Assembly: GCA_964017145.1 (NCBI GenBank)
Contig: OZ024851.1
Coordinates: forward strand, 3,410,001-3,474,000
Source of the DNA: Agrocybe praecox
Taxonomy: Eukaryota > Basidiomycota > Agaricomycetes > Agaricales > Agrocybaceae
Length of the DNA: 64,000 nucleotides
Direction of reading: 5' to 3'
Shown here piece after piece: positions 33,847-45,303 of the stretch. The notes beneath the pieces are model-generated. The model saw only the letters and a program-made list of their open reading frames with translations, was not told the origin of the DNA and did no database searches. The translations under genes and the position numbers were made by a program. Positions within the stretch are counted from its first letter, which is position 1, and every line of letters starts with the position of its first letter.

Positions 33847-35588
33847 TTAGGAGAGGTAGCTTCCTCCGGAACGTGCTGCTTGAAAGCCAAACGACGGAGA
33901 GGTGTCATACGCTACCGTACTGAAGGCGACGTGACTCTGTCGTTGGGAATTTTGTCGAATTCCACGTATATTGAGAACCATGCGATTGGATATAACACAC
34001 GGAAAGGCGATGGCGAATCCCAGCGGAACTTCCACCAGCTCGATCTTAGGGAAATTAGACAAGTTGTGAATGGAGGACAATTTCCAGAACTTACGGTGCC
34101 AAATATCCAAACTAGCATGCACGTCAGATAGGCAACGCCCATTCTAATACGGATTACCGCGTATGAGCTGGTGGAATGTGCGTGTTTTGGGAGTTATTTA
34201 CTTACGCAATGAAATATATCACCGAGTCTCTATAGAGAATATTGATGAGCTGCGCACCGCTTTCTCGAAGCGTGAATTCTGGCCCAAAAGAATTTCGTAA
34301 GCTCATGGCTTTATACGTAGCAAGCATGGATAAGAACGAGTCGAAGACCAATGGTAGAATCCAAAAGGCGTAACTGATCTTGAATTTCTTGATCGTAGAG
34401 AGGCAAAACTGGCTCAGTTGCCCAGCACCTGGTGCAGAAATACCTGAAAGATATCATTAAAAATAGCCCAAGGCATATAGAAGGTCGAATGAACAAACCC
34501 TCAAGTCCGTCGAGGCCTTCTGTCATTAACGCTGCTGAAGTAGAGAGTGCACAGATGAAGCCAAGCAGCATTATCGTTAACACGGCTTTGTTTCTGGTGT
34601 ACAGAGCGTATACTCGTAGCTGCAGAATTCCTGCGATTCGAGATGTGTGAATGGAGTGTGTAACATGGACGGAAAGAGGGTTGTACCTTGTGCCATCACT
34701 GTAATAGCTACGCTCGTCCATCCTTGCCATTGATAGAATCGGGTACCTTGTGAGAGGTATCTATTAGCTTGAAGATATCCACCTAAGAAATGACAGCCAT
34801 ATGCTTACAGCTAAGTATACAGATTGTTTAACGAATACTTCCCTACGTGAATGAGACTTACAACTTTCAAGTTAAGCAAGACTGCATTAGCGCCTGAGTC
34901 ATCTTAACTATCTGGGCGGCTCTTACTGTGTCTGTTTTTGTGGGAAAGAAAAAACCTTTTACAGAAATTAATGAGTAGGTCATTAAAATGGTATTTATCA
35001 CAGTAGCCTTCCACGCACCATAGAAATTGAAGCTGATAGAACGAGTTAAAAGTTAAGGCGTCAACTTTGAGCGTAAATCAGAGTTTAACTATACTAACAT
35101 TGTCGCGGCCAACGCATAGTATCGGCTCTTTGATGTTTTTAGGATAGGGGGTATACCCAGCGTAAAGAAATGCCGCTCTTACAGTTAGAAATAGGATTTT
35201 CCCCAGCGATAGAGGACCTGGCTTGAACCGGCTTTAATTCCAGTGTACTCCAATATTTAATAGAGGATTACCCATATCGAAGAAACCTATGTTAGATTCT
35301 TAGTTAACTGAATCTGCTAGGATGTTTGCGCTGGGGATTATCATTTCCTACTAACCTCCTGATCAAAAGTGACGACTAAGAGTTCCAGCGTTAAACGTTA
35401 TTCAATTCTCTATCTCGAGTCTCAACAATGCGACTTACAATGATCCCAAATTATGATGCAACCCGCTGACACTACGTAAATATGTCAGGTCGTTATAAGG
35501 GCATAGACATTTGATTGGACTTACAGTGGGTGTATTGGGATCCTTGAATGCTCTGATAAACCTTGACCGATGCAAGTGCAGAGTACAT
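33847..35588 (-). CDS. DUF6533 seven-TM membrane protein E
   Basis: The start is ATG at 35588 (MYSALASVKVYQSIQGSQYT). Exons then give SGCIIIWDH, FVTFDQE, VSSIW, PGPLSLGKILFLT, SRYYALAAT, an FNFY exon, a loop, TRFYQWQGWTSVAITVMAQG, ILQLRVYALYTRNKAVL, LSQFCLSTIKKFKISYAF and following spans to YRDSVIYFIA, MGVAYLTCMLVWIFGT, and IELVEVPLGFAIAFPCVISN to the stop at 33847. It groups with A and B by the P-G-P/G-P-x-S-x-G-K/Q DUF6533 core and the TSPSFGF tail. It is apparently intact apart from uncertainty in the loop near 34860-34960. Confidence 0.62.
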
Positions 35589-36648
35589 GATGCTTGGCGT
35601 GGGCGATTCAGTCCAGAATGCCTCTCCACGTCGTCTACTATATGTATCACCACTAACCATAGGATTGACGAGGTTGTCTTGACTGTTGAAACGTTGATAT
35701 GTGTCGGCGTAGTCTGTTACCCGGTGGTTTAAATTAACTTTTGGTCCGACCTTCTCGAATAAATCAGGAGAAATGTCCATCTTCGAATGAATTGGTGCGC
35801 CTCATGTTTTTCATGTCCATGACACCTCAAATGCGTGCAAGGGTGAGGAAAAGTGGTTTCTGATGAGCATTAATTCTGCGAGTTTGTGATTGATTTGCAC
35901 GCTGTTGTTTGCTATATCAAGTGATTAAAAATAATTTTGATGGTTTCCATTGGAATGATTGTAGGGTATAATGGATAAGCGTTGGATATGTTGAAACGTG
36001 GAACTGAGATTCTTTCTAACGTACACGATCGCCGTGAGTGGAGGAGGCAAGTTTGGGACGGAAGGTCATCGCCAAATATATGTAAATTTCTGACTCGTCT
36101 CTCCGATCATCGGTGTTTGAATCGGATGCTTCCGGTCTTCTGATCACTGCTGAAAATAATGCAACCATTGTTACGTTCAGTCGCAATCGTGTTTTCGAAA
36201 TTGGAACCAAGTATCATAATCATATCATATTCGCGAAAAAGTTCTACTTGTTCGTTACTGTTTTCGTAAGTTCTTATGTTTCTGCTGTGTCTTTGGCTTC
36301 TTCGAACATGATGTGTCCTTTATATCTCTAGTTCGTGATTTCCCTCGCCAATGCGCGTTGCCTGAGGCTAGCGTTAAATAGAGAGTCCTGACCGGAGGCT
36401 TCCACGTCATAAATATCAAGAAATGGCTGTGTGGATGGATGGACGTTGACGACTAGTGATGGTGGATGAAGTGTGGTAAGGTATTTCCTTCACTGTGAAC
36501 GGTCTGATATTAATCGACCTTCCCGACCGAAAGGTTTATTCTTTCGGAATCCTACGAAGGACGCATGGATATATGGGAGTTGTTTCGTCGGACAAAGCGA
36601 CTGAGCAGTTGAGGTTGGGATAGAAAAACTGCGCCTCTATATCGTTCA
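35589..36648. other. gene-free stretch
   Basis: About 1.06 kb between divergent or unrelated genes. No feature is recognised. Confidence 0.5.
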
Positions 36649-37383
36649 TCAGCCTATCGCCGGGCTGGTATGGAGGACCCAGACGTCTTGCTCGATCCTA
36701 GAAGGTGCGATTCCAACCCATTGCGTGCAAGAGCGCATGCAAGATTGGACGTCCATGCTAATCTGGTCATCTCCACTGTATGCAGATGACATACCATGAC
36801 GACGAGGACTTGATGGTCCACTCCTCGTCTTTTGCACTTCGCTTCGCACGCCTTGATAGATCGCGAATAGAACGTCTCCAACGGTCATGACACCCCGTGA
36901 GCTCGGAGGAACGACAATCAAAGCCCTCAATGGCTCTATGCGAATGGACATGGGGCCGTTACTACTTGGCTCCGTTGCTGGCATGGACTGCCAGCCTTGC
37001 CCATACACTGGAGCTGCCATGGCAAGCTCTGGTCGCTCGTGGATCATCCACCGCAACATTTTGGAATTCGCTGCCAGGATCACATTGACGGGATACATGG
37101 GTGGAAGTGGAACTGCAGCGTAAGGAGAAAGGTGGTGGATCAAAGGTGGTGGTCCCTCTGACCACTGTGGTTCACACAGGCCGTAGCCTGTGGTAATCGT
37201 CCTGAATGGATACGGGACGGTGTATGACTCTCCGCCTGCGAGGCGAGGCGAGGTATGTTCGAGCATGCCATATGTTCCTCTATACATCATTGAATCATGT
37301 TTGTTTCTAGAGTATTTAGGCTCCTCGTCCTCAGACGCGACATGGAGTACGCGCCCTGGCATCTTGGTGGTATCTCTTAACAC
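36649..37383 (-). CDS. DUF6699 domain protein
   Basis: A single open exon of 244 codons. The central region reads LRWMIHERPELAMAA, then MPATEPSSNGPMSIRIEPL, IVVPPSSRGVMTVGDVLFAI and YQGVRSEVQ. This resembles the core of fungal DUF6699 proteins: a short W-D-type strand, a PATxP turn, a hydrophobic strand, then VTVxDVLxxIY. The first ATG is at 37383; a second at about 37362 (MPGRVLHV) is equally possible. The DUF6699 function is unknown. An upstream exon cannot be excluded. Family call rests on memory of the pattern. Confidence 0.55.
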   Translation of the reverse strand: MLRDTTKMPGRVLHVASEDEEPKYSRNKHDSMMYRGTYGMLEHTSPRLAGGESYTVPYPFRTITTGYGLCEPQWSEGPPPLIHHLSPYAAVPLPPMYPVNVILAANSKMLRWMIHERPELAMAAPVYGQGWQSMPATEPSSNGPMSIRIEPLRALIVVPPSSRGVMTVGDVLFAIYQGVRSEVQKTRSGPSSPRRHGMSSAYSGDDQISMDVQSCMRSCTQWVGIAPSRIEQDVWVLHTSPAIG

Positions 37384-39259
37384 GAAAATGACTATTTAGG
37401 ATCAACAGAGATGCGAATGAAGGTCTTGTACTCACAATCAATGCGTATTGTGTGAGGATTGATGCAGTATGTCGCTCTGGAGTGGTTTTTCGTAAACCAA
37501 GCTCTTTGGTGAAAGCGGGTGTGGTTTAGATTAGGGGTCAGAACCCCGCAGTCATAGATAGCTCGCTTATGTACTTTTCGGCTGCCGACATATTGACGGA
37601 CAAAAGACCATATCGTGTCCGTAGTCATATTTCGGAGCCGCAGCAACGCGTGTTGGTCACAGTCACATATAGTAACAAGCGTGACGTCTGCCGACCTTCA
37701 ATAGTAGAATTCCTCCAAGTATGACTAGGCACCTCGGGGAATTCAACTTTTGAGATCACACCAAAATTTCCTAAAAAACATAAGTTTAGTGCAAAATTTA
37801 GGGCCCACGGAAAACATATGTGAAATTGAAAGTTTAGCAATAAACCAAAGGTCCACCAAAATTAGAAATTTTATTTGTAATTTTGTACCACACCAAAACC
37901 TGAATGATATTATTGTTTCCGGTGGGAACAAAAATCGAGATAAATACGGAGATTTTGGATCTCGTGAAAGAAAGACAGAAACATGTAATATCAATGTGAT
38001 GCAAGGCTCCTACAGAACTTTAATATTTTTTCTCACTTTCTCGTAGTCCGAAATTTTGGCTATTGTGTTTATTTTGGGCGCAATTGAAAATGTGACCGAA
38101 GCTCAGAGTTTTTGATCGTCTGAAAACAATTAATTGAATAGGTTTTCATGGTTTCAGTCATGCTGATATCTCTCTTTTTAGCTATAGTTACGGACATGCC
38201 AAAAATTCGTCTGATATTTGATGCATCCAATTGTTCGAAGTTATTGTTGAAAACATAAATTTTATTCCGGTTTTTGGAATGCATAGAGTCTATATTTTTG
38301 GACTACCTAGAAATTAACTAAAACTTCTATTGTTTTTTGTAATTTTGGTCTAACTGAACATTCCATTTCGATTGAGGTTTACACGGTGACAAAAATTTTG
38401 AACAAATACTTAGATTTTAATTAGAATACATGATGTCCTAAAATTTTGATTATCCTACATAATTTATAATCGGCTTAATTTATGAACCAAAACCAGGGTT
38501 TCTCGGAAGTTTTGGGGTGACCTGAAAAGTTGAACTCCCCGGGGTGAGGCCGACTTGCACACACCCAGATGTGTTTGCTAATTTTTATGTTGGTTTGGGT
38601 ACATGTCCGGATAATCATCGGAATCCCAAACTCTATTTGGTTTTAATAGTACAGTCGTTATGTACCAGGTAGTCAGACAATACCAGTCAGGGAGCATTGC
38701 GTACTGGAGTGTGAAAGGAATCAGTTTTCAGAATCCCGGAGCAAGACGGAGATTGATTTTTTTGTCACCTCACTGCGAGATGCGTCAGTTACGCCGCAGC
38801 CTTATGAATCATTGTTTCTCCCTGCCCAGTCCAGACGATAAATGCCCACAAACACGTACGATTTCTACATCAACTATAATTAATAATTAATAATTAATAT
38901 AGATGCCCAACAAATTGAATTGACCAATGACCCGGGTACTCTTTCAGCTTGGCGCTAAATTTTAAGCCACAAACTAAGTAATGTACGAATGGTGGCCATG
39001 ACCTTGAGTTAAGTGGTCTTTCCCCATCTTATCTAATCTTATCTCTATTTTTGACACAAGTTTTATGACACTGGCAGTTACATATTAGGCTCGTGACTGG
39101 TCGTTACCCGTTCAACTCCGCCGTATGCCGAGAGCAACCGCAGACATCTGCATGCAACCCATTTCGTAGTCCGATTGAGTTCCGCTTGCTGGTCATCGAG
39201 CTGGGAAAAGAAACAAAAACATGACAAATGACCAATCATGCGTAATCAATTAATCACCG
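37384..39259. other. AT-rich gene-free stretch
   Basis: About 1.9 kb, with many AAATTTT and CCAAAATTT motifs between 37740 and 38530 and a TAATTAATAATTAATAATTA run near 38877-38900. No coding feature is seen. It is probably decayed transposon DNA. Confidence 0.45.
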
Positions 39260-39265
39260 CTGTAT

Positions 39266-40656
39266 CAGGCCCTCGGATAATACTGATATAGGTCGAATCT
39301 GGAAAACACCCTTTTTGGGGCTTGTTGGGTGGACAAAATTTTCGAGTTTTCGTCCAATTTTCGGGTGGATGGCCGATCTGACCTCAAATTTTCGGGACAG
39401 TCAGTCCGCCCAAAGTTTTGTCAGCATTCCCACGGATTCGAAGCTGATTTTTGACAGAAGCCGTCAAACGAGCCGCGTCGGCCATCCATCAGAAGGCCTC
39501 AATTGCCGAGCGCTGTTCTTCTTTGCCGGTACATGGAAATCTTACCAAGTTGAATTGTACAAGTCAGTGGACGTCGTGTTCTGCTGAATTGTGGTGGCCA
39601 CTCGGGCAATAAAAAGTTTCTATTCTTAACCAATGTGGACATATTTTCAAGTCATGTATGTCATCGCTTCAAATGTCGTATTTATTGAATTTTTGCAACT
39701 TTGAAATTGGGAAATACAAAAAAAAACAAGCGGAAGAGATTCGAACCATAGGCCTCACGGAATCAGAAAGACTCAATAATTTAGGGAGCTTAACCACTAT
39801 ACCAGGCAGACATTGACATTTTTTGAAACGAGGGGGGATATACAGCGTATCCGCGACACTTCTGTTCCGCAAAATTTGATCTATTTCAGGGTACGCAAGG
39901 GGTACAGTGGTAAACTCTTGATGAAAATACAGACAATAATTTTGAATATATTTAGGACATATTTGAGCAGGAATGTGTTTAATTTTGCCCTATGTCTTGT
40001 TTCCAGACCCTCATCGTCGAAAGAGACGCTTAGCGGCCCTGATGGGCCTTACTAGGCGGAGTACGAACTGTGCTGACATGCCGTAATATGCCGTTATGAA
40101 TTCTTGACGTGACTTCCCTGTCAAAGAAGGAAAGAAGTCTGGAAATGAGCGTGGAAATGCTGACAAAACTTTGGGCGGACTGACTCTTCAAATTTTCGCC
40201 CCCTGCGGGTGAATAAAAGATCTGACCCCAAAATGGCACAAGCGATTACATAATGCATAAATCGCGTCTAAATATTACTTAATTGCCCTTTTCCGCTTGC
40301 GTTTTCGCTGTTTTTGTTCTTGGTTTTCAACCTTAATTCTGGGCACTTAGGATCGGTTTTTAGCAGCACCTATATGTCATACTTCCCTAATGGGCTCAAA
40401 ACCGGCCAAAACTGTTCCATAAATTTCCCAATTTGGGTCCTTCCCGGGACTGAGTATTGTACTTCCGGGTGGGTGGATATAATTCGACCTCCGCTGCAGA
40501 TGATGGCTGGCGGGTGGACAATTTGATTTGACGTGATAAAAAAATAAAAAAATCCGGCGGGTGGACACCTGCTCAAAAAGATCCGACCTCGCGGCCGTAG
40601 GCCGCGATTGTGGGTGGATGGGGATACGACCTGTACCAGTATTATCCGGGGGCCTG
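39266..40656. mobile_element. Non-autonomous TIR element with 6-bp target duplication
   Basis: The ends are imperfect inverted repeats of about 33 bp beginning CAGGCCCTCGGATAATACTG at 39266 and, inverted, CAGGCCCCCGGATAATACTG at 40656. CTGTAT flanks both sides exactly (39260-39265 and 40657-40662). A second, subterminal inverted repeat (CAGTCCGCCCAAAGTTTTG near 39403 and its complement near 40165) lies inside. No transposase is encoded. Superfamily unknown; the TIR start CAGG resembles hAT-type ends, but those usually duplicate 8 bp. Confidence 0.75.
39730..39815 (-). other. tRNA-like segment with pol III A and B boxes
   Basis: On the minus strand TGGTATAGTGGTTAAG (39789-39804) fits an A box and GGTTCGAATC (39738-39747) a B box, followed by a T-run downstream. 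T and acceptor stems do not pair, so a tRNA-derived SINE head is more likely than a tRNA gene. Confidence 0.3.
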
Positions 40657-40662
40657 CTGTAT

Positions 40663-41536
40663 CGCACTGGTCGACTGTCGCGAGTCTAGTTAGTTATTAT
40701 ATAATTAGAATGTAGAAGTCAAGGAAACGGGCGTGTTCCGGGAAATGAGAACTAACACCTGATAACTATGTCTTGAAACGGAAACTATCCATTGGGACAG
40801 ACAGCATTGTGAAGCCTTCTTTTTCCTTCCTTACTTGCTCTAGGAAAGAACGCAAATCCCTTAGATTGCAAACCTATCGTCTTCCCGGTTTGTGCGAGAT
40901 TTGAATCATGCGAATGTCGCGCCCGTCAAGACGTCATGAGGGGGAGTAGAGCAACGGTTCATGCTACGGCAATAACCGTTCCGTACCTCGTCCGACAATA
41001 AATCAGGTGGACACGCGCCCTTGTATGAGTCCCACTGGCCGTGAACGTACTGCTCACGGCACGTTTCTTTTTTGTATTTCTAGAACGGTCAATTCAGGAT
41101 CATGCATTTACCCATCCAACTATTCCACGTATTCTGGCATGGTTATATTCTGTAATTCTAAGGCGTTGAGTAAGTTCTTGAATTCAAGGCTCACGCCTCT
41201 CCATTGCCGGCACCCATCTGTTCACGACGAATGAACAGATGAACACGCATCAACACATGTCTGCTGTTTAAAATATCTATTAATGGCCACGGGCAGAGTA
41301 AATAGGAGCTGCGCACCCCAGTTATTCGAGGGTTATTAGTTATTTTTAATTCATTCACGCTGTTAATAAATATCTGCGGCGATGCATAACCGTCGTTGTT
41401 GATACTTATAATCCGATGAGGTAGTCATATGGACATTCGTTGATATCCATATACAAACTACCACGAGTGTCTGTGTTCATCTTTTGACCACCCAGTTACT
41501 GCGACTCTACTTTGACCGTTCTTCCACTCCTTTCCA
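40663..41536. other. gene-free stretch
   Basis: About 0.9 kb between the TIR element and the tetraspanin gene. It presumably contains the tetraspanin promoter. Nothing else is recognised. Confidence 0.45.
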
Positions 41537-42760
41537 ATGCCCTCTGCGCTGCAAGGTAATCATGACAGTCTTCTCACCAGTCCTCTCACGCCATATACGG
41601 CCACGATGGGGCCAGCGAGTTCCTATACGCCGAAGTCAGCAATGTACAATATGGACGACGACGGGAGTCAGCTATCACTAGGGATAAATTACATACCCAA
41701 GAAGTTCTCTGCGTCGATTCTTTCTGGTGGACCCGGCAGGAACGGGAGAGGGAAACACAGACCGGCGCAGTCGTCAGATCGACTGGTCCCAAAGTGGGGC
41801 GGGGGAGTGGATGCGTTCGGTACTGATCGCGATGTGGCCATGTATTCCAAGGGGAAGAGGAGGTCGCGGTGGAATAAGTTCAAATGGGCGCTTTTTATGA
41901 CCAATATGCTGGTATGTAGTTGCATGGGCAGTTATTGATCGAAAGGGCGGATGGTAACACCCACACAGCTCACCTTGTCCTCCATCGCAGCCCTCGTCGT
42001 ATGCTTGTTGTTTTGGTTTGATGTGTGGACGCATGCCGATGTCATCCGAGTGGGGAATCGGCCAGAGCTCATCATGTCCACCGTCGCCGCTGCATTCGCG
42101 CTCATCACGTCCATCATAGGCTGGTCCGGAATCTTACTCAACAATCGTCAATTTTTAGCGGTTTATACCTTATTAACGTGGCTTACCTTCGCGGCACTCG
42201 TAATCCCTGGATATGTGGCGTTCCGCAGGCGAAGCCTGAATTTGGAGGGAAAACTTAACGCGCAGTGGTCTCAAGATCTCGGAGTTGAAGCACGCTTAAG
42301 GGTCCAGAACGAGTTGCAATGCTGCGGATGGTTTTCCCCATTCGTGGAGGCTACCGTGTCGTCAACGTGTTACTCACGAAGTATACTTCCTGGATGCAAG
42401 AAAGCATATCTAGACTTTCAGCGCAAGGTGTTGGGGAATTGGGCGATCGTGGTTTTTTCGCTGGTACCACTGCAAATTGCTATTATGACGTCGGCAATTT
42501 TATGCTCGAATCAAGTAACGTATCGATTCGGGAAGGGAATGATGCCAGAACAGTACAGATTGAATCCAAAAACCATGAGCGTCATCATGGATAATTATAA
42601 AAGGTTCGTGTTTTTCAATTCTTCTAAAGCCATAGCAATGTCTCTGATCAGGTGCCGGATTATTCAGTCAATTAGAACGCGAGCGGGAGACTATGGAAGG
42701 AGATATGAGGAGACGTTCCTGGGTGGCATTTCAGTCAGGCTCGGATATAGCGACGCATAG
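41537..42760 (+). CDS. TSP2: TSP2-type fungal tetraspanin
   Basis: Tetraspanins organise membrane microdomains; the TSP2 class is basidiomycete-type. Exon 1 is 41537-41911, the intron 41912-41968, and exon 2 starts at 41969. A cytosolic N-terminus with LGINYIPKKFS and WNKFKWALFMTN leads into TM1. Next come IWTHAD-like VWTHADVIRVGNRPELI, TM2, the VYTLLTWLTFAALVIPGY span, a large loop with the tetraspanin signature LQCCGW plus further Cys residues (TCY, PGC), then TM4 and the TSP2-type tail VTYRFGKGMMPEQYRL. The C-terminus is unsure: the frame stays open to 42760 whether or not a 48-bp GT-AG intron (42604-42651) is removed. Another frame after it reads a plausible Ser/Arg-rich tail. Confidence 0.8.
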
Positions 42761-44051
42761 CCCACGCCCAAGATTTGCTGATCATGGAAGTGGCTCTACC
42801 AACCGTAACGAGCTACATTACAAAAGAAGATCGACGCTCAGCCAGATTCCTTTCTCTTGACTATCATATATATGTACAGATAGATTCCAATGCTTGACAT
42901 TCTATTAAATTACATGTACAAATAGCAGACAGCGGTAGGGTACATTATACATACGTATGTATAGGTCGGCTCTAGACACTCGGCATTACACTTAACGGTT
43001 CCCATCACCTTCCTGGTGGCTTGATCCCACGAGTAAATTATTTATGGGTTTGGAAAGGGTACGTAAATACCGTTGTAGGACGTGCAGTTGAATAATTGAG
43101 CGTAATACATTGTCTACATACATTGAAGTAATGAACCGTCGGCATAACGTACGAACAAGACAAGCTCTTCGTCCGGGCGAGGCTGTGGGGTGTATCTTAA
43201 ATGATGTCACGAAATTATGCCCCTCCTTTTATCCCACTCCCAATCGGATGTCTTCATCAGACTCACCCACTGTGGTACTTCAAAAGCTTTATATCAGCAC
43301 CTCCCTAAATTCGACACTGGTGTATCTATTTCTTATTGGTATGAACCTGCGTGATCTAAGACACCTTCGTAATTGGAATTTGGCCTTTGGTTTAGGGATC
43401 TATAATGGAGTGTACATAGCTATCATGCTCGTCTATCGTGCGCATATCCCTGAGCCCGATTGGTTTTCTGAAGTATCGAAGTATCTTGCAAGGTTCAAAC
43501 GAGGCACCGCACAAACGTACCCTTATAGCGGTACTAACCATAGGATATATCTTTCTGGTCGCGCAGACATCTATAAAATGGTACTTGACGCTGGATCCTT
43601 TCATCCTTTCACTAGTGGAAACGCGACAATCTCAAGCCTCCTTGATTCTTGATGACTCTGGCGTACCCGGGATAGTCTTTCTATGCAGAGGAATGCGGTA
43701 TACGCTTGGATATGTCCTCGCGGACGGACTTATGGTACATGTTCAAACGTTCACCTGTTACAGATTACGCCGAAAGTGGGCTCAAGTATTGGGCTCCTAA
43801 AACGAAGATATGGAGATGCTATCATCTGTGTGGGCGCTCATTTCGTGCAATAATTGCACCCTTGTTGATGTATCTCATCGAAGTTGGTAAGCGCGGGAGT
43901 CATAATTGTTATATTTATAAAGGCTAAGGCATTTCCAGGTGCCGTAGTGTCCAGCAGCGTGTTATCTGGTATCGATATCTATTCCACAAACAACAGCCTT
44001 GATAGAATGTCCAATGTTTCAGACGGAGTAATGAGTGTGACGGTGGCCCTC

Positions 44052-45303
44052 TATGAGTGCCGGATTGTACAAAAATTAAATGTAGATTGACAACCAACTT
44101 CGGTGTATTATCCACCAACTGACGTCGATTATCCACCAACTTGATCAATTATCCACTTCAATTTCGCATTATCCACCAACTTTATGTATTATCCACCAAG
44201 TGTCGTCCGTTATCCACCAACTCAACATTTATTATCCACCAAGTCCGGTGATTTAATTTTTGGTCATGCCGTCCCTGCCGGGCTCATTCGATGGCCGTTA
44301 TGATCTCTAAATAAGCCGTTCGGCACCTGACGCGCATCAATAAGTGATACATGGCATTGGATATAACGATAGGCGGGCATTGAAAAGACCCACAAGCTCT
44401 AATCAAAACATTTTTGATTTGATGCGCAGTGGCATTCCTATGCCGATTATTGGTAAGCTGACCATTGTACTTCTTATTTCTGAGTGTATATGTACTATAT
44501 ATCCTCAAGTATGTATGGAATATATTTGATGTGCACGTATAAGGCTCTTAGCTACTAGTTATATATGAATACCATGGAGACACTAAATGCACGCCGGATC
44601 GCTTATTCTGCGTGCTGATGAACCGTGGGAACGCGGTATGCGCGCAACGCGCACATCAGCCGCTTGTTGCTGAATCTACTCGTAGAGCTTCTCAAATCAA
44701 CCAGTATTATTTGAAACTCTGTAGATATGTAGATTATTGTGCAATAAGGGCATTCCGCCAAAAAAAACCGACGCCAGGTCCTCCTGAGAGCTGATGAACC
44801 GTGGGAACAGCAGAGAACAGTTGAATAAATTTCCAGGTCTCAAGAGGACCTGGCGTCGGTTTTTTGTTTCGAAATACCATTATTACATAATAATATACAC
44901 TACTCTTTACACCCATTATTTACCTCAATAATACACCCGTTTAATGTATGCATGGCTTACTAAGTTCATGCCGAATACCTGGCATGAGTGCCGTGTATAT
45001 GTAACAAGTGCCGAAAGGCTGATTTAGGGATCATAACGGCCATCGAATGAGCCCGGCAGGGACGGCATGACGAAAAATTAAATCACCGGACTTGGTGGAT
45101 AATAAATGCTGAGTTGGTGGATAATGGATGACACTTGGTGGATAATGCATAAAGTTGGTGGATAATACATAAAGTTGATGGATAATGCTAAATTGAAGTG
45201 GATAATCGACCCAAGTTGGTGGATAATGCGACCGACTTGGTGGATAATACACCGAAGTTGGTTGTCAATCTACATTTAATTTTTGTACAATCCGGCACTC
45301 ATA
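44052..45303. mobile_element. 1252-bp non-autonomous DNA transposon with long TIRs
   Basis: The ends are TATGAGTGCCGGATTGTAC and its inverted copy, extending into TIRs of about 270-300 bp (44052 to about 44325, about 45010 to 45303). GCCCTC is duplicated exactly at both borders (44046-44051, 45304-45309). Each TIR contains an array of TTATCCACCAACT-like repeats, seven copies on the left and eight on the right, at 16-30 bp intervals. These are probable transposase-binding subterminal repeats. No transposase is encoded. High TIR similarity suggests recent activity. Confidence 0.85.
44761..44865. repeat. 105-bp hairpin nested inside the transposon
   Basis: AAAAAAACCGACGCCAGGTC plus CTC at 44761-44783 is the inverted complement of 44844-44865, so the 105 bp can fold as a hairpin. 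A short direct repeat, TGATGAACCGTGGGAAC, occurs in its loop and again near 44619. It may be a nested MITE. Confidence 0.6.

Noticed and set aside
36887..37123. Plus-strand open frame over the DUF6699 gene
   Set aside because: The minus-strand frame carries the recognisable domain; this is its shadow.
44100..45260. TTATCCAC repeats resemble bacterial DnaA boxes
   Set aside because: They sit in inverted arrays within a clear eukaryotic TIR element in an intron-rich fungal locus. A bacterial origin is not plausible.
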